64,000 nt of DNA. Origin: Rubrobacter marinus (GTDB taxonomy: Bacteria > Actinomycetota > Rubrobacteria > Rubrobacterales > Rubrobacteraceae). The first letter of the stretch is position 1; each line of letters starts with the position of its first letter. Location of the stretch: contig NZ_CP045121.1 of the NCBI RefSeq assembly GCF_011492965.1, positions 3,348,001 through 3,412,000 of the forward strand, read 5' to 3'. Shown in pieces: positions 30,072-40,222 of the stretch. The notes under the pieces were generated by a model, which was not told where the DNA came from, did no database searches, and saw only the letters and a list, made by a program, of their open reading frames with translations. The translations under genes and the position numbers were made by a program.

Positions 30072-30307
30072 CCATACTCTCCTTCCGAGGTTTCACCGCT
30101 CAAACAAGCACCGAATGCCGCACAGCTACAGGAGGGCCGTTAATTATCTAGAGAACAGCCTCGCCAGTTGCTGCAGCAATGTTTGCGCTCTCCGCATGAA
30201 TGCAAGCTCGCGTCTCCTTTCCTTCCGTCGCTATTGTGGCCTCGGTGTTTGCATACGTCCAATATCAATTTGTTGAACTATCTATATCTGCCATGTATCG
30301 TTACGGT
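30072..30307. promoter_or_regulatory. Divergent dioxygenase/LysR region with LysR box
   Basis: GTCCAATATCAATTTGTTGA at 30257-30276 is nearly the same as the element at 21680-21699 and lies about 50 bases before the regulator start. It probably serves as the regulator's binding site controlling the dioxygenase operon. Confidence 0.6.
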
Positions 30308-31258
30308 GTGGAGCTTAGACACCTACGCTACTTTGTGGCTGTTGCAGAGGAGCTTAGCTTCAGCCGGGCTGCGCAACGGCTGCACATGGCCCAACCGCCG
30401 CTCAGTACGCAGATCAAACAGCTGGAGCAGGAGATCGGGGCTCGACTCTTCGATAGGACGGGGAGAAGCGTGCAACTGACCGAAGCCGGACGGCTGTTTC
30501 TGCAAGAAGTGCGTCGGATTTTTGTTCAGGTCGAGCAGGCCTCTCGTATGGCTCGAGAGGCTGACCAGGGGGAGCTCGGGCGGCTAAGTTTGGGATTCAT
30601 ACCCGCGGCCTCCAACGACCTGCTGCCGGAGGTCCTGCGCGAGTTCAGAAGGCGCTTCCCCAAGGTAGAGCTGTATATGCACGAGTTGATGCCGGATCGA
30701 GTGGTGCAGAGCCTGCACGACAGACGAGTGGACGTCAGCTTTCTCTTCCTCCCATGCGAAGATCAGGACGTCCCGTGCAAGGTCGTTTCTCGCGAGCCCC
30801 TCGTGGTCGCCTTACCCGAGACCCACCCATTAGCTTCCGAGCCGAAGTTGGAAATGCGGGACCTCGCCAACGAGGACTTCGTGCTGCCAGCCCGATACTC
30901 TACGCCCAGTTTGTACGGCAAAATCGTGGAGGTGTGTCACCGGTCGGGGTTCCTCCCCAACGCGGTGCAGGAAGAGGTGGGCCTCATGCAGACCGTACTC
31001 GGTGTGGTTGCGGGTGGCTTAGGAATTGCCCTAGTACCTGCCTCACTGCGGAACCTGAACCGCAGGGGTGTGGTTTACAAGGAGCTACGAAACCCGGAGG
31101 CCGTGGTGGAGATGGGTGTCGTCTGGCGGCGCGGCGACAATTCCCCGGTTCTTGCCTCGTTTCTCCGAGTCGTAGGTGAGGTGTCCGAGCGGAAGATCAA
31201 AGAGCAAGCCGAGCCCGAAAACCGCCTCGAGCAACCCCACAACGTTAGCCAAGGCTGA
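30308..31258 (+). CDS. LysR-family regulator, probable dioxygenase-operon activator
   Basis: LysR protein of about 316 residues. GTG 30308 gives VELRHLRYFVAVAEELSFSR, matching its paralogues; ATG 30293 five codons upstream is the alternative. Helix-turn-helix: MAQPPLSTQIKQLEQEIG. The effector domain is CatM/BenM-like. The last 20 residues are polar and variable. It is divergent from the ring-hydroxylating dioxygenase and probably responds to the aromatic acid or its product. Confidence 0.9.
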   Translation: MELRHLRYFVAVAEELSFSRAAQRLHMAQPPLSTQIKQLEQEIGARLFDRTGRSVQLTEAGRLFLQEVRRIFVQVEQASRMAREADQGELGRLSLGFIPAASNDLLPEVLREFRRRFPKVELYMHELMPDRVVQSLHDRRVDVSFLFLPCEDQDVPCKVVSREPLVVALPETHPLASEPKLEMRDLANEDFVLPARYSTPSLYGKIVEVCHRSGFLPNAVQEEVGLMQTVLGVVAGGLGIALVPASLRNLNRRGVVYKELRNPEAVVEMGVVWRRGDNSPVLASFLRVVGEVSERKIKEQAEPENRLEQPHNVSQG

Positions 31259-31704
31259 GCCCCCGACTGAGTGCCAGCGGCGCCCCCTACCTGTACGCTC
31301 CATCCGCGGCCCCCGAGCAGCCCAGGCCCGCGCTTTCGAGCAAGCTTTTTCGATTCCGCCGCCTGCTACTCATATCGTCCTGGAGCTGTCCCTTCGACTT
31401 CCTTTTAACAGCATTGTGGGAGCCGTCTTCCGCTACCTGGTAGGGGTGTTGATGTACCGTGCCGCCTCGTCGACGACGCATACAGGCTGCTCAACCCCGA
31501 CAGGCGGTGGTAAGAAACCGCAACAACTAGGACGAGAGCGCAGGCAATCCGCAGGTCCGGGGGTGCCGCAGGCGCTTCCTAGCGCCGCGAGGTCCCGACC
31601 ATGATGCGGTGTCCTCGGTACCTACGCTAAGACCTCTACAGTGCAGGGAATACTTTGAATGGTGGCCAGGTGTCCTGGGTAGATGTTCGAGGTATAACGC
31701 TACC
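31259..31704. other. Intergenic region between two LysR genes
   Basis: A 446-base gap. I see no convincing gene, RNA or repeat. The exact GTCCAAT box of the other LysR genes is not present before the 31705 start; a loosely similar GGAATACTTTGAAT occurs about 50 bases upstream. Confidence 0.5.
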
Positions 31705-32619
31705 ATGGAACTACGGCACCTGAATTACTTCGTAGCGGTCGCGGAGGAGCTAAGCTTCAGTCGCGCGGCTCAACGGCTTCACATAGCGCAGCCACCTCTA
31801 AGCGCTCAGATCAAACGGTTGGAGGATGATCTCGGGGTCCGGCTTTTCGATAGGACCAACCGCGGCGTCCGGATGACCGAGGCCGGGGAGCTTTTGCTGG
31901 AGGAAGCGCGCCGTATACTGGTTCAGGTGGATCAGACCATTAATGTGGTTCAACGCGTGGGGCACGGCGAGGTCGGCAGGCTGACTCTTGGCTTTGTGCC
32001 GTCGGCCTCAAACGAGGTGCTCCCGCCCATCTTGAGCGAGTTCACAAAGCGCTTCCCGAAGGTCGAGCTCTACCTGCGCGAGATGCGCCCCGACCGCATA
32101 GTGCAACGCTTGCACATGAAGCAGATCGACGCGGGCTTTCTGTATCTGCCGCTGGAGGACCCGGTACTCAACGTCGAGCCCGTTTCGCGCGAGCCCCTGG
32201 TACTCGCCCTGCCGGAAATGCATCCTCTGGCCTCGCATCCGTCTGTAGTGTTACGAGACCTCGCGCAAGAGCCTTTTATACTGCCGGCTCGTTACCACAT
32301 GTCCGGTTTGTACGGTCGCGTCGCCGACGCCTGCCGGGAGGCGGGCTTCGTCCCCAAAGCGATTCAGAAGGAGGTGTGGGCCATGCCGACGATCGTCGGT
32401 CTCGTTGCAGGTGGTATAGGCGTGGCGCTGGTACCCGCCTCCATACAGAACTTCTCCAGAAAGGGCGTCGTCTACAAGCCCGTATCCGATCTCTCGTCCG
32501 CGGTGGAGTTGGGGGTGGTGTGGCGTCAGGACGATTCCGGGGTCGTTCTCGACTCGCTTCTCCGGGTGATCGGGGAGCTTACGGCGGCCCCGCTTCCGCG
32601 CACCACCGAGAAACGGTAG
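31705..32619 (+). CDS. LysR-family regulator
   Basis: LysR protein of 304 residues starting at ATG 31705 with MELRHLNYFVAVAEELSFSR. Helix-turn-helix: IAQPPLSAQIKRLEDDLG. Very similar to the regulators at 21749 and 30308, so the three probably arose by duplication. It faces the convergent EamA transporter gene and may control the minus-strand group from 39635 down to 32691, although its target cannot be read from position alone. Confidence 0.88.
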   Translation: MELRHLNYFVAVAEELSFSRAAQRLHIAQPPLSAQIKRLEDDLGVRLFDRTNRGVRMTEAGELLLEEARRILVQVDQTINVVQRVGHGEVGRLTLGFVPSASNEVLPPILSEFTKRFPKVELYLREMRPDRIVQRLHMKQIDAGFLYLPLEDPVLNVEPVSREPLVLALPEMHPLASHPSVVLRDLAQEPFILPARYHMSGLYGRVADACREAGFVPKAIQKEVWAMPTIVGLVAGGIGVALVPASIQNFSRKGVVYKPVSDLSSAVELGVVWRQDDSGVVLDSLLRVIGELTAAPLPRTTEKR

Positions 32620-32690
32620 GAGTCGCGGACCCCGAATAGAAGTCCCGTTTGAGAGCGATGCTTCAAAGCTTTTAGCCGTGGGACGCACGA

Positions 32691-33650
32691 CTACGTCAGC
32701 GCGATAACAACCGCTCCGCAGAACACCAAGCACCCTGCTAGAAGGACCAGCCGGGAGACGTTCTCGATCCGCCCCATAAACAGCGTCGCGAGGACGATCG
32801 TCAGGAGCGTTTCGGAGGCGGCGATGACCGAGACGTGGGCGACCGGTGAGTAGGTGATGGCGATGAAGAAGCCGAGCTGGCCGACGGTCGTGGCCACGCC
32901 GGCGAGCCAGAAGTACGGGTGGAGACCGGTGAAGCTCTCTCTGAACACCGTCCCCGTACGCCCTTGGGCGGTTATAGCGACGAGATACAGTATGAGGGCG
33001 GTCCACGACGCGATCGTTGCGCCCAAGAAGGCATCGGGCATGTACGCGAGACCGACCTTTCGGACCCCCTGACCTAACCCGAAAAAGACCGCGGATGCGA
33101 CGGCAATCAGCGTGCCTATTATGACGACCGTCGGGGCGCCCGACGGCTCCTGAGATTCGGCAGAGGGCGCCTCGGCGCCGCGCCCATCCCCTACGCCTTT
33201 CGCTATTTCCTTGCCGTTCGCCGGCTTCCGAAAAGCTTCGTAAACCAGCAAAAAGAGGCCCAAGCATGCCAACCCGACGCCACCCGCCGCCACCGGGGAG
33301 AGGTGTTCGGAGAGGAAGAGCACGGCGACGCCCACGGTGAACATGGGCGCCGTGTTCTTTATGGCGGCCGCCCGGGAGGAACCGACGAGACCGATGCTGG
33401 TGAAGAGCGTGCTACGGCCAAGGAAGGAGGTCAGGAGGCCGGAGCCTGCGAACCACAGGAAACCGGCCATGTTCCACGCGAGCGAGCGGCCGGCGAGTCC
33501 GAAGATCGCAACGATAAAGCTGAGGATGACGACGTTGCATATGGTGGTTATGAGCATGCCGTTGTCGGCGCCGGAACCTCCACCCTTTCGTATAAGGACG
33601 TTCGTGCACGAGAACCCTACCGCGCACAGGAACGCGAATACGGCGCCCAT
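32691..33650 (-). CDS. EamA/DMT-family transporter
   Basis: Membrane protein of 319 residues with about ten hydrophobic helices in two halves, the drug/metabolite transporter layout. The halves are separated by a hydrophilic loop near residues 150-178 rich in Gly, Glu and Ser. Typical features are FLGRSTLFTSIGLVGSSRAA in the first half and SVIAASETLLTIVLATLFMG in the second. Most relatives export small metabolites or amino acids. It is the last gene of the minus-strand group after the FtsZ-like protein. Confidence 0.85.
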   Translation of the reverse strand: MGAVFAFLCAVGFSCTNVLIRKGGGSGADNGMLITTICNVVILSFIVAIFGLAGRSLAWNMAGFLWFAGSGLLTSFLGRSTLFTSIGLVGSSRAAAIKNTAPMFTVGVAVLFLSEHLSPVAAGGVGLACLGLFLLVYEAFRKPANGKEIAKGVGDGRGAEAPSAESQEPSGAPTVVIIGTLIAVASAVFFGLGQGVRKVGLAYMPDAFLGATIASWTALILYLVAITAQGRTGTVFRESFTGLHPYFWLAGVATTVGQLGFFIAITYSPVAHVSVIAASETLLTIVLATLFMGRIENVSRLVLLAGCLVFCGAVVIALT

Positions 33651-33714
33651 CTTGCCCTCCTGCGCTCGCTGTGCACCCGGTTAGCGCGTCCTGGCTTTCG
33701 CGCGGGCGTCCTCG

Positions 33715-34257
33715 TTACTTCCTCCCCCGCAGGGCGGTGAAGAGGCCGGGTAGGAGGGTGTCGTCCGGGACCACGACCAGCATGTCGACGGCCTCGCGGA
33801 GGGCCTGGACTCCTACTTCTGTCCGGGCCGTACCGGCCGGGCTTTCGTGATCGGGCTGGTTGGCTATCACCCCGGCTATTAGGGCCCCCGACTCCTTCGC
33901 GATCTGCCCGACCAGCGGCGCTGCTCCGACCTCCGGCTCGTCCCCCTCGCCGGCGATCAGCACTATCATGTCGGCCCCCTCGAGAGCCTCGCGGATCTCC
34001 TCCTCGCTTCCTTCGACCTGATGCGGCGCAGACGCGAGGCTGCCGTTCGTCTCCGACAGCAGCGCCACCCCCTCGTCGATCTCTATGCTCGCGTCCGCTT
34101 CGTACTCCGCGAGAGACCGGACGCCGTTCGCTTGGATCAAGACGAGGTCCACGCCCTCCAGCTCCGAGCCTACCAAGCGGTTCACCGCCTCGGCGCCGCC
34201 ACTCCCGAGCCCCACCACCTTGATCGTAGCCGCGTAACGCGGTCTTTTTATGTCCAT
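33715..34257 (-). CDS. Truncated FtsZ-like protein lacking the GTP-binding signature
   Basis: A 180-residue protein aligning by eye with the N-terminal GTPase domain of FtsZ: IKVVGLGSGGAEAVNRL at residues 12-28 (FtsZ has IKVVGVGGGG-NAVNRM), then LVLIQANGVRSL, IREALEGADMIVLIAGEG, GAAPLVGQIAKESGA and VVVPDDTLL. The tubulin signature GGGTGTG is replaced by GDEPEVG (about 105-111). The T7 loop and the whole C-terminal domain are absent. It is unlikely to hydrolyse GTP or polymerise like FtsZ. ATG 34257 follows AAAGGA; ATG 34272 is an alternative. It lies 43 bases after an alcohol dehydrogenase inside a catabolic gene group, not a division cluster. Role unknown. Confidence 0.75.
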   Translation of the reverse strand: MDIKRPRYAATIKVVGLGSGGAEAVNRLVGSELEGVDLVLIQANGVRSLAEYEADASIEIDEGVALLSETNGSLASAPHQVEGSEEEIREALEGADMIVLIAGEGDEPEVGAAPLVGQIAKESGALIAGVIANQPDHESPAGTARTEVGVQALREAVDMLVVVPDDTLLPGLFTALRGRK

Positions 34258-34300
34258 CTGCCATCCTTTCATCTTCTCTGGGGGTCTGTTCCGCTCGCCG

Positions 34301-35407
34301 TTATGGGGCTACCACCACGTGTACGGCCCCCGAACCGCTCTCGCCACCCATGGTCCTTAGCGCCTCATCTACCTCGCTCAACCCGAACCTGTGGGTGCAC
34401 ATCTCGCCCAAGGGGTACCTGCCGGAGGCGATGGTCCGCAGCGCCAGCTCCACGGACTCGTAACTGTGCCCTCGCACCCCCTTCAGCGTGAGGCACTTCG
34501 AGATCAGCACGTCGCTGGGAAACCGGGGCAAGGGCTCCCCTTTGAAGCCCCCGAGGAGCACGGTCCCCCTCTTTCTAGCTATTTCGATGGCGGACGTAAC
34601 GGTCGACGGGCCGCCGGAGGCGGCGTCGATCACCAGATCCGCCATCCTTCCTTCCGTAATCTCGGCGACGCGCTCTGCGAGGTCGTCCCGCTCGACGTCC
34701 ACCGCGTGGTCCGCGCCGAGCCGCTTCGCAAGCTCCAGCCTCTCTGCGTCGGCGGACAGGCCGCTTATTACGACGCGCTCGGCGCCGGCCTCCCGTGCGG
34801 CGATAACACAGGCGAGCCCGAGCTGGCCGGGCCCCTGGATAACCACCGTGCTGCCTACAACGGTCCGCCCGCCCTCCAGGCACACCCACTCGAAGCCGTT
34901 GCTCAACGGCAGCGCCAGGGCCGCCTCGGGAGCGGGAACGTGATCCGAAACCTTGTGCAACATGGCGTTGGGGTGCAGGTATTGGTACTGTCCGAATCCG
35001 CCCCAGAGAGAGGGTGCTACGCTAACGGGTGTCGCCCCGTAGCGAATACCGCCGAGCCACGGGTCAGTGGAGTCGCACAACCGGGCCTCGCCCCCGCGGC
35101 AGCGCTCGCAGCTGCCGCAGGGTACGTACTCCTCGAGCACAACCCTGTCCCCCTCTTCGACCCCCCAGCGCTGCGCCGCAGCCTCGCCCACGCTTTCGAC
35201 GCGTCCTACCGTGTGGTGGCCCAGGATCTCCGGTTCCCGCAGATCGGATTTGTATCGGGACCAGTCGGTGCCGCACACGCCAACCGCCTCCACCCGCAGC
35301 AGGCCGGCCTCCGGCGCTACGCGGGGCACCTCGATCTCCCGCAGGTCCGTACGTTTTTTGCCCGACGCTACCGCTACCAGCGCTCTCTCGCCCAAGCGCT
35401 CCTCCAA
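34301..35407 (-). CDS. Zinc-dependent alcohol dehydrogenase
   Basis: Medium-chain dehydrogenase of 368 residues. Catalytic zinc site: GVCGTDW, then ILGHHTVGRVE; structural zinc: YVPCGSCERCRGGEARLC. NAD(P)-binding motif: VVIQGPGQLGLACV. Close paralogue of the gene at 26807, down to the SLWGGFGQYQYLHPNAMLHK region, so both likely act on related alcohols. It follows the permease of the second ABC importer and precedes the FtsZ-like gene. Substrate is inferred to be an intermediate of the Rieske oxygenase pathway encoded upstream. Confidence 0.88.
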   Translation of the reverse strand: MEERLGERALVAVASGKKRTDLREIEVPRVAPEAGLLRVEAVGVCGTDWSRYKSDLREPEILGHHTVGRVESVGEAAAQRWGVEEGDRVVLEEYVPCGSCERCRGGEARLCDSTDPWLGGIRYGATPVSVAPSLWGGFGQYQYLHPNAMLHKVSDHVPAPEAALALPLSNGFEWVCLEGGRTVVGSTVVIQGPGQLGLACVIAAREAGAERVVISGLSADAERLELAKRLGADHAVDVERDDLAERVAEITEGRMADLVIDAASGGPSTVTSAIEIARKRGTVLLGGFKGEPLPRFPSDVLISKCLTLKGVRGHSYESVELALRTIASGRYPLGEMCTHRFGLSEVDEALRTMGGESGSGAVHVVVAP

Positions 35408-35459
35408 TCCGTTTACAGGTCAAGGTGAAAAGACCGCGCAGGAAGGCGGCGCGGTCGCC

Positions 35460-36296
35460 CTAGCCCTGCTGGTCGCTCTTCCAGGGGATGATGAACCTCT
35501 CCAGCTCGTTCAGGAGCAGGGAGAAGAGGAACCCCAACACGGCGATCACGACGAGCCCGACATACATGGTCTCCACGGCGAAGGTCTGCCAGGCGTTCCA
35601 GATCATGAACCCCAAACCGCTTTTCGCCCCGACCATCTCGGCGATGGCGATCAGGATGAGCCCCATGCCGACACCGAGCTTTACGCCCGTCATGATGAGG
35701 GGCATGGCACCCGGCAAGGCGACCGTACGGAAGACCTGCCAGCGGCTCGCCCCGTAGTTCTTGCCGACGTCGTGGTAGATCTTGTCGATTTCGAGCACGC
35801 CGGCCACCGTGTTGATGACCACGGGGAAGAATACCCCGATCGCCACCATGACGATCTTCGAGGCCTCGCCCAAACCGAAGATGAGCAGTATCAGCGGAAG
35901 GATGGCGCTCTTGGGGATGGGGTACGTCGCGGATATAAGCGGGTCGACGGCCGCGCGCACGGGTCTCGAGAGGCCCATCACCACCCCCAGGGCCAACGCG
36001 GGAATCCCCCCGAGGAGGAACCCGAAGAACAGGCGCTGCAAGCTGACCCACGTGTTGAAGACCAACTCCCCCGTCTGCAGCAGCGAGACGAAGGTCGACG
36101 CTATGCTCGTGGGCGCCGGGAAGAAGCGGGCGTCTAGCAGACCGACCCGAACGGTGACCTCCCAAAGGATCAGCAGTACGATCGGGGACATGACGGCTAT
36201 GATGCGGTCCTTCGACCGCCTGCTCAGCCCCCACTTCTCGACCTTCGCGGCGGTGGGGGCCGCTTCCTTGCTGCTCGTTTTGGCCCTTGTCTCCAC
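35460..36296 (-). CDS. ABC transporter permease (SsuC type)
   Basis: Membrane permease of 278 residues: a polar N-terminus of about 25 residues followed by some six helices. The coupling loop is VLEIDKIYHDVGKNYGASRW. GTG 36296 is preceded by GGAGGAGT and begins 3 bases after the ATPase stop. This locus has a single permease, so it probably works as a homodimer, unlike the paired permeases at 25.2-26.8 kb. Confidence 0.9.
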   Translation of the reverse strand: METRAKTSSKEAAPTAAKVEKWGLSRRSKDRIIAVMSPIVLLILWEVTVRVGLLDARFFPAPTSIASTFVSLLQTGELVFNTWVSLQRLFFGFLLGGIPALALGVVMGLSRPVRAAVDPLISATYPIPKSAILPLILLIFGLGEASKIVMVAIGVFFPVVINTVAGVLEIDKIYHDVGKNYGASRWQVFRTVALPGAMPLIMTGVKLGVGMGLILIAIAEMVGAKSGLGFMIWNAWQTFAVETMYVGLVVIAVLGFLFSLLLNELERFIIPWKSDQQG

Positions 36297-36299
36297 CTT

Positions 36300-37187
<888 letters not shown>

Positions 37188-37202
37188 TAGCGCTCCCTGC
37201 CC

Positions 37203-38309
37203 TTAGCCTTCTTCGGGCTTCTCGTAGGGTCCGAGCTCCTCCGAAGCCGCCTCGACGAACGATGTGTCGACCACCCCATCGATGGTTACCGCGTCGGACT
37301 CCAAAAGCCCCTCATCCTTGAAGAACTGAAGGTCCTTCTCCAGGCTGTCGAGGTTCAACTCCCCGTTCGGGTCCACCCCGTTGGGGGTCATTTCCTGGTA
37401 GAGACCCGCGTCCTTGACCGGGGTGAACTCGGTAAGTATGGAGATGACCTCCTCCGCGTTGGGCCCCGCCAGCTTGCCGTTGTTGAGCGCGTCGTTGTAG
37501 TCGCGGACCGCTCGGAGGTACCCCACCATGAACTTCCGGGCCACCTCGGCGTCGTCTTGCGCGAACTGGCCGCTGTAGAGGACCACCGCGAGTTGCTGGT
37601 CCGGGTAGATCTCGTCCGTACCCGCGAACCGGGTTGCGGCCCCGGTCTGGATGGCCCTCGTGGCCGACGGCTCGGTCGTCAAGCTGGCGTCGATCGACCC
37701 GTTCTCGAGGGCGGCGACGTGGTCGGGGAACCCGATGTACTCGTGCTCGACGTCGTCGTAGCTCAACCCGGCCTTCTTGAGCGCCTCGTTCAGCGTGGAG
37801 GAGGTGGCCGTGCCCTGGGCGGGCTCGGCGACCTTCATGCCCTCCAGGTCCTCGTACCCGTCGAAGCTGCTGGCCGAGCCGCTCGTCACCAGGAGCGGCA
37901 TGTAACCGTACCCGGCCGGGGTCGACCCCTTGTCCGCGACCATCTTGAAGTCCACCCCGCGGGCGACCGCGTTGTATAAGCCAGCCGAAGGAGCACCGGC
38001 CGCGACGTCCAGGTCGCCGTTGCCCAAGGGCGCGATCATCTTGGCGGCCGAATCAAAGCTGTTGAACTCTACCTTTATGCCTTGCTCTTCGAAGTAGCCT
38101 TTCTTGTCGCCGATGAAGAATGGCGCGTCGCTGCTGCTGTTGGTGGTCCCTACGCGGACCGTGGCGGTCCCGCCACTCTGTCCGCCGCCTCCTCCGCTGA
38201 GGATGCAACCGCTCGCGGCGAACAGGGCGGCGAGAAGCGTGGCGACGAGCGCCACGGTCCTGCTGATCCCCCCGGCTTTGCTTGCCGCTTGAATGCGCGT
38301 TTCTTGCAC
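37203..38309 (-). CDS. ABC transporter substrate-binding lipoprotein
   Basis: Binding protein of 368 residues with a hydrophobic leader and lipobox AASGC, followed by a glycine-rich linker. Mature sequence has SsuA/NMT1-class features: VRVGTTNSSSDAPFFIGDKK, GYFEEQGIKVEF and GDLDVAAGAPSAG. It lies between the Rieske oxygenase and the ATPase, so uptake and first oxidation appear to be co-expressed. Ligand probably an aromatic or other organic anion. Confidence 0.88.
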   Translation of the reverse strand: MQETRIQAASKAGGISRTVALVATLLAALFAASGCILSGGGGGQSGGTATVRVGTTNSSSDAPFFIGDKKGYFEEQGIKVEFNSFDSAAKMIAPLGNGDLDVAAGAPSAGLYNAVARGVDFKMVADKGSTPAGYGYMPLLVTSGSASSFDGYEDLEGMKVAEPAQGTATSSTLNEALKKAGLSYDDVEHEYIGFPDHVAALENGSIDASLTTEPSATRAIQTGAATRFAGTDEIYPDQQLAVVLYSGQFAQDDAEVARKFMVGYLRAVRDYNDALNNGKLAGPNAEEVISILTEFTPVKDAGLYQEMTPNGVDPNGELNLDSLEKDLQFFKDEGLLESDAVTIDGVVDTSFVEAASEELGPYEKPEEG

Positions 38310-38345
38310 GTGAACTCCCCTTTCCCCGAGAGAGTCGCGTTAACT

Positions 38346-39635
38346 TTACACCGAAACGAACGTGGTGCCCGGTTCGGCCACCATCGCCTCCTCCGCCCCT
38401 TCCTTGAAGGGTACGCCCTTGGGCAGGAGCACCGAAGTAGAACGGACCCTGTGGGTTGAGGGGTCGAGCGCGGGGGGATCCAGGCTTTCCTGCTGGAGCT
38501 TCCTGGCCGCACTCAGCAAGCGGCGACGCGCCATTATGATCCCGGCGTCGCTGGTACCCAGGCGCTCCTTGGTCCGGTCACAGATCTCTCCCATGCTCTC
38601 TTGGAGGGAGGCGTCCTGCATCGAGATTCCCTTGACTCCGCTGAACGTCTTCTGGTTCCTCTGCGCCTCGCGATCGATAAGATAATCGTTGTCCTTGTTG
38701 GCCACCGGACGGTACGTTCCGGGGATGTATTCGACGTGTATTCCTTCTCCGGCTTGCATGCTGGCGAGCTCCTCGTCCGACAGAGGACGCGCCGGATGGT
38801 AGTTGATGCTCCAAGCCCAGCAGTTCTCGTCGTCGATGGGAACCCAGGCGTGGCCGCCGAGGGGATTGTGCGTCCCAAACGGAGGGATGATGGTGTACCA
38901 GGGCATCAGCCACTGCGTGATCCGCCAGTAAAAATTCTCCTCGTCGGCGTTCCTTCTAGCCCCTATCAGGAGGCCACCGTCAGACTGCGCGACCTCGAAC
39001 TTCGGCCTCGTGTCCTGCTTGAGGTACTCCAACCCCGGAGTGTCCCGATGCATCGGGTCGTCGTCCATGTTAAACCGGTGAGCGAAGGACACGTGGCTCG
39101 AATCGATCCCGCCCTCCATAGCCTGCATGTAGTTGCACTCCTGGAGGCGCTTGGACACGAACCGCTGATCGTCGGGCAGGAGAGCCCACTCCAACTCGGG
39201 CAACTCCGGTTTGTGCTCGGGAGGCCCCATATACGTCCAGACGATGCCGCCGCGCTCCTCGCACGGGTACGCCTTGAGCCGTATCTTGTTCTTGAAGTTG
39301 CTCTCTTCGGGCTCGGAGGGCATATCCACGCACCTGCCGTCCACGTCGTACTTCCACCCGTGATAAGCGCACCTCAACCCGCACTCTTCGTTTCTCGCGA
39401 AGAAAAGAGACGCCGTTCGATGCGCGCAAAACTCATCCAACAAACCGACCCGACCATCGGTGTCGCGAAACGCGATCAAATTCTCGCCCAGGAGCTTGAC
39501 CCTTACCTGAGTACCGTCCCGCTCGGGAAGCTCCTCGGACAGCAGCGCCGGGATCCAGTACCTCCTAAACAACTCACCCATCGGAGTACCTGCGTCCGTT
39601 CGTACAAGCAGCTCGTTGTCTTCACGGCTCAACAT
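38346..39635 (-). CDS. Rieske aromatic oxygenase, phthalate 4,5-dioxygenase-like
   Basis: Single-chain Rieske oxygenase of 429 residues of the phthalate 4,5-dioxygenase/vanillate demethylase branch. The Rieske site is FCAHRTASLFF to LRCAYHGWKYD; the iron site is in GGIDSSHVSFAHRFN. These enzymes form homotrimers or hexamers without a beta subunit and use a separate reductase, which is not in the window. It is first in a probable operon with an ABC importer, an alcohol dehydrogenase, the FtsZ-like protein and an EamA transporter. Direct ATATACC repeats lie about 90-140 bases upstream of its start. Confidence 0.9.
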   Translation of the reverse strand: MLSREDNELLVRTDAGTPMGELFRRYWIPALLSEELPERDGTQVRVKLLGENLIAFRDTDGRVGLLDEFCAHRTASLFFARNEECGLRCAYHGWKYDVDGRCVDMPSEPEESNFKNKIRLKAYPCEERGGIVWTYMGPPEHKPELPELEWALLPDDQRFVSKRLQECNYMQAMEGGIDSSHVSFAHRFNMDDDPMHRDTPGLEYLKQDTRPKFEVAQSDGGLLIGARRNADEENFYWRITQWLMPWYTIIPPFGTHNPLGGHAWVPIDDENCWAWSINYHPARPLSDEELASMQAGEGIHVEYIPGTYRPVANKDNDYLIDREAQRNQKTFSGVKGISMQDASLQESMGEICDRTKERLGTSDAGIIMARRRLLSAARKLQQESLDPPALDPSTHRVRSTSVLLPKGVPFKEGAEEAMVAEPGTTFVSV

Positions 39636-39733
39636 AGCTTACTCCCCTTCCGCAGGATTACGCGGCGTCGCGATCCCGCCTCGCCTTCTCCAGTCCCTCA
39701 CAGGCCATCTTGGTTGCTTCGCTGATATAAAGC

Positions 39734-39774
39734 AAATACCAAAATAGTGCTTTGATATACCTCGGCCATATACC
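39734..39774 (-). promoter_or_regulatory. GGTATAT direct repeats upstream of the Rieske oxygenase
   Basis: On the minus strand GGTATAT occurs at 39774-39768 and again at 39761-39755, with a variant GGTATTT at 39740-39734. Spacings are 13 and 21 bases. The block is AT-rich in an otherwise GC-rich region and is placed as a promoter or activator site for the operon starting at 39635. Confidence 0.5.
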
Positions 39775-39821
39775 AAAGAGGAAAACGGCGGAGGCAGGTA
39801 GGAGTCGCAGGCGAGTTGACA

Positions 39822-39853
39822 GCGCCCGCACGAGGCGCGCCTCGTGCGGGCGC
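39822..39853. terminator. Perfect 32-bp palindrome (hairpin)
   Basis: GCGCCCGCACGAGGCG followed directly by its exact reverse complement: a 16-bp stem with no spare loop bases. No T run follows. It could terminate transcription or isolate the Rieske operon from the decayed DNA beyond; a protein-binding palindrome is the alternative. Confidence 0.5.
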
Positions 39854-40222
39854 GTCACAGGGTATAAGTGGTAGGGTCAGGAGATAGTCGGAAAGCATCC
39901 GGCCAACTCGGTGACGCTAGATGATATCTGTGAGGAGTATGGCAAGGACGTGATAAAACCGCTCGCGGAGCCGAGCGCTACCTTCTTCCACTGCGGGTCC
40001 AACGATGGTCGGTTGGCCACAGGTATCCGCGTTCGGTGGTAAGGCCATCCTATATCTACCGTTCACGCCGAAATAGGCGTCGCCTAACGCTTCTTATGCG
40101 ACGTTTTTTCGGGATGCGAGAAGCGGTCGAGCGACGGGATTCGGGGAGGTTCCACTCGGAAGGCTGGGAGGCTGCGAACGGCCCGTCCGCTGCCCCAGAC
40201 ATTGGACGCCAGCAAAAGCAAC

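Noticed and set aside
33715..34257. Functional cell-division FtsZ
   Set aside because: Only 180 residues, no GGGTGTG loop, no T7 loop or C-terminal domain, and no division genes nearby.
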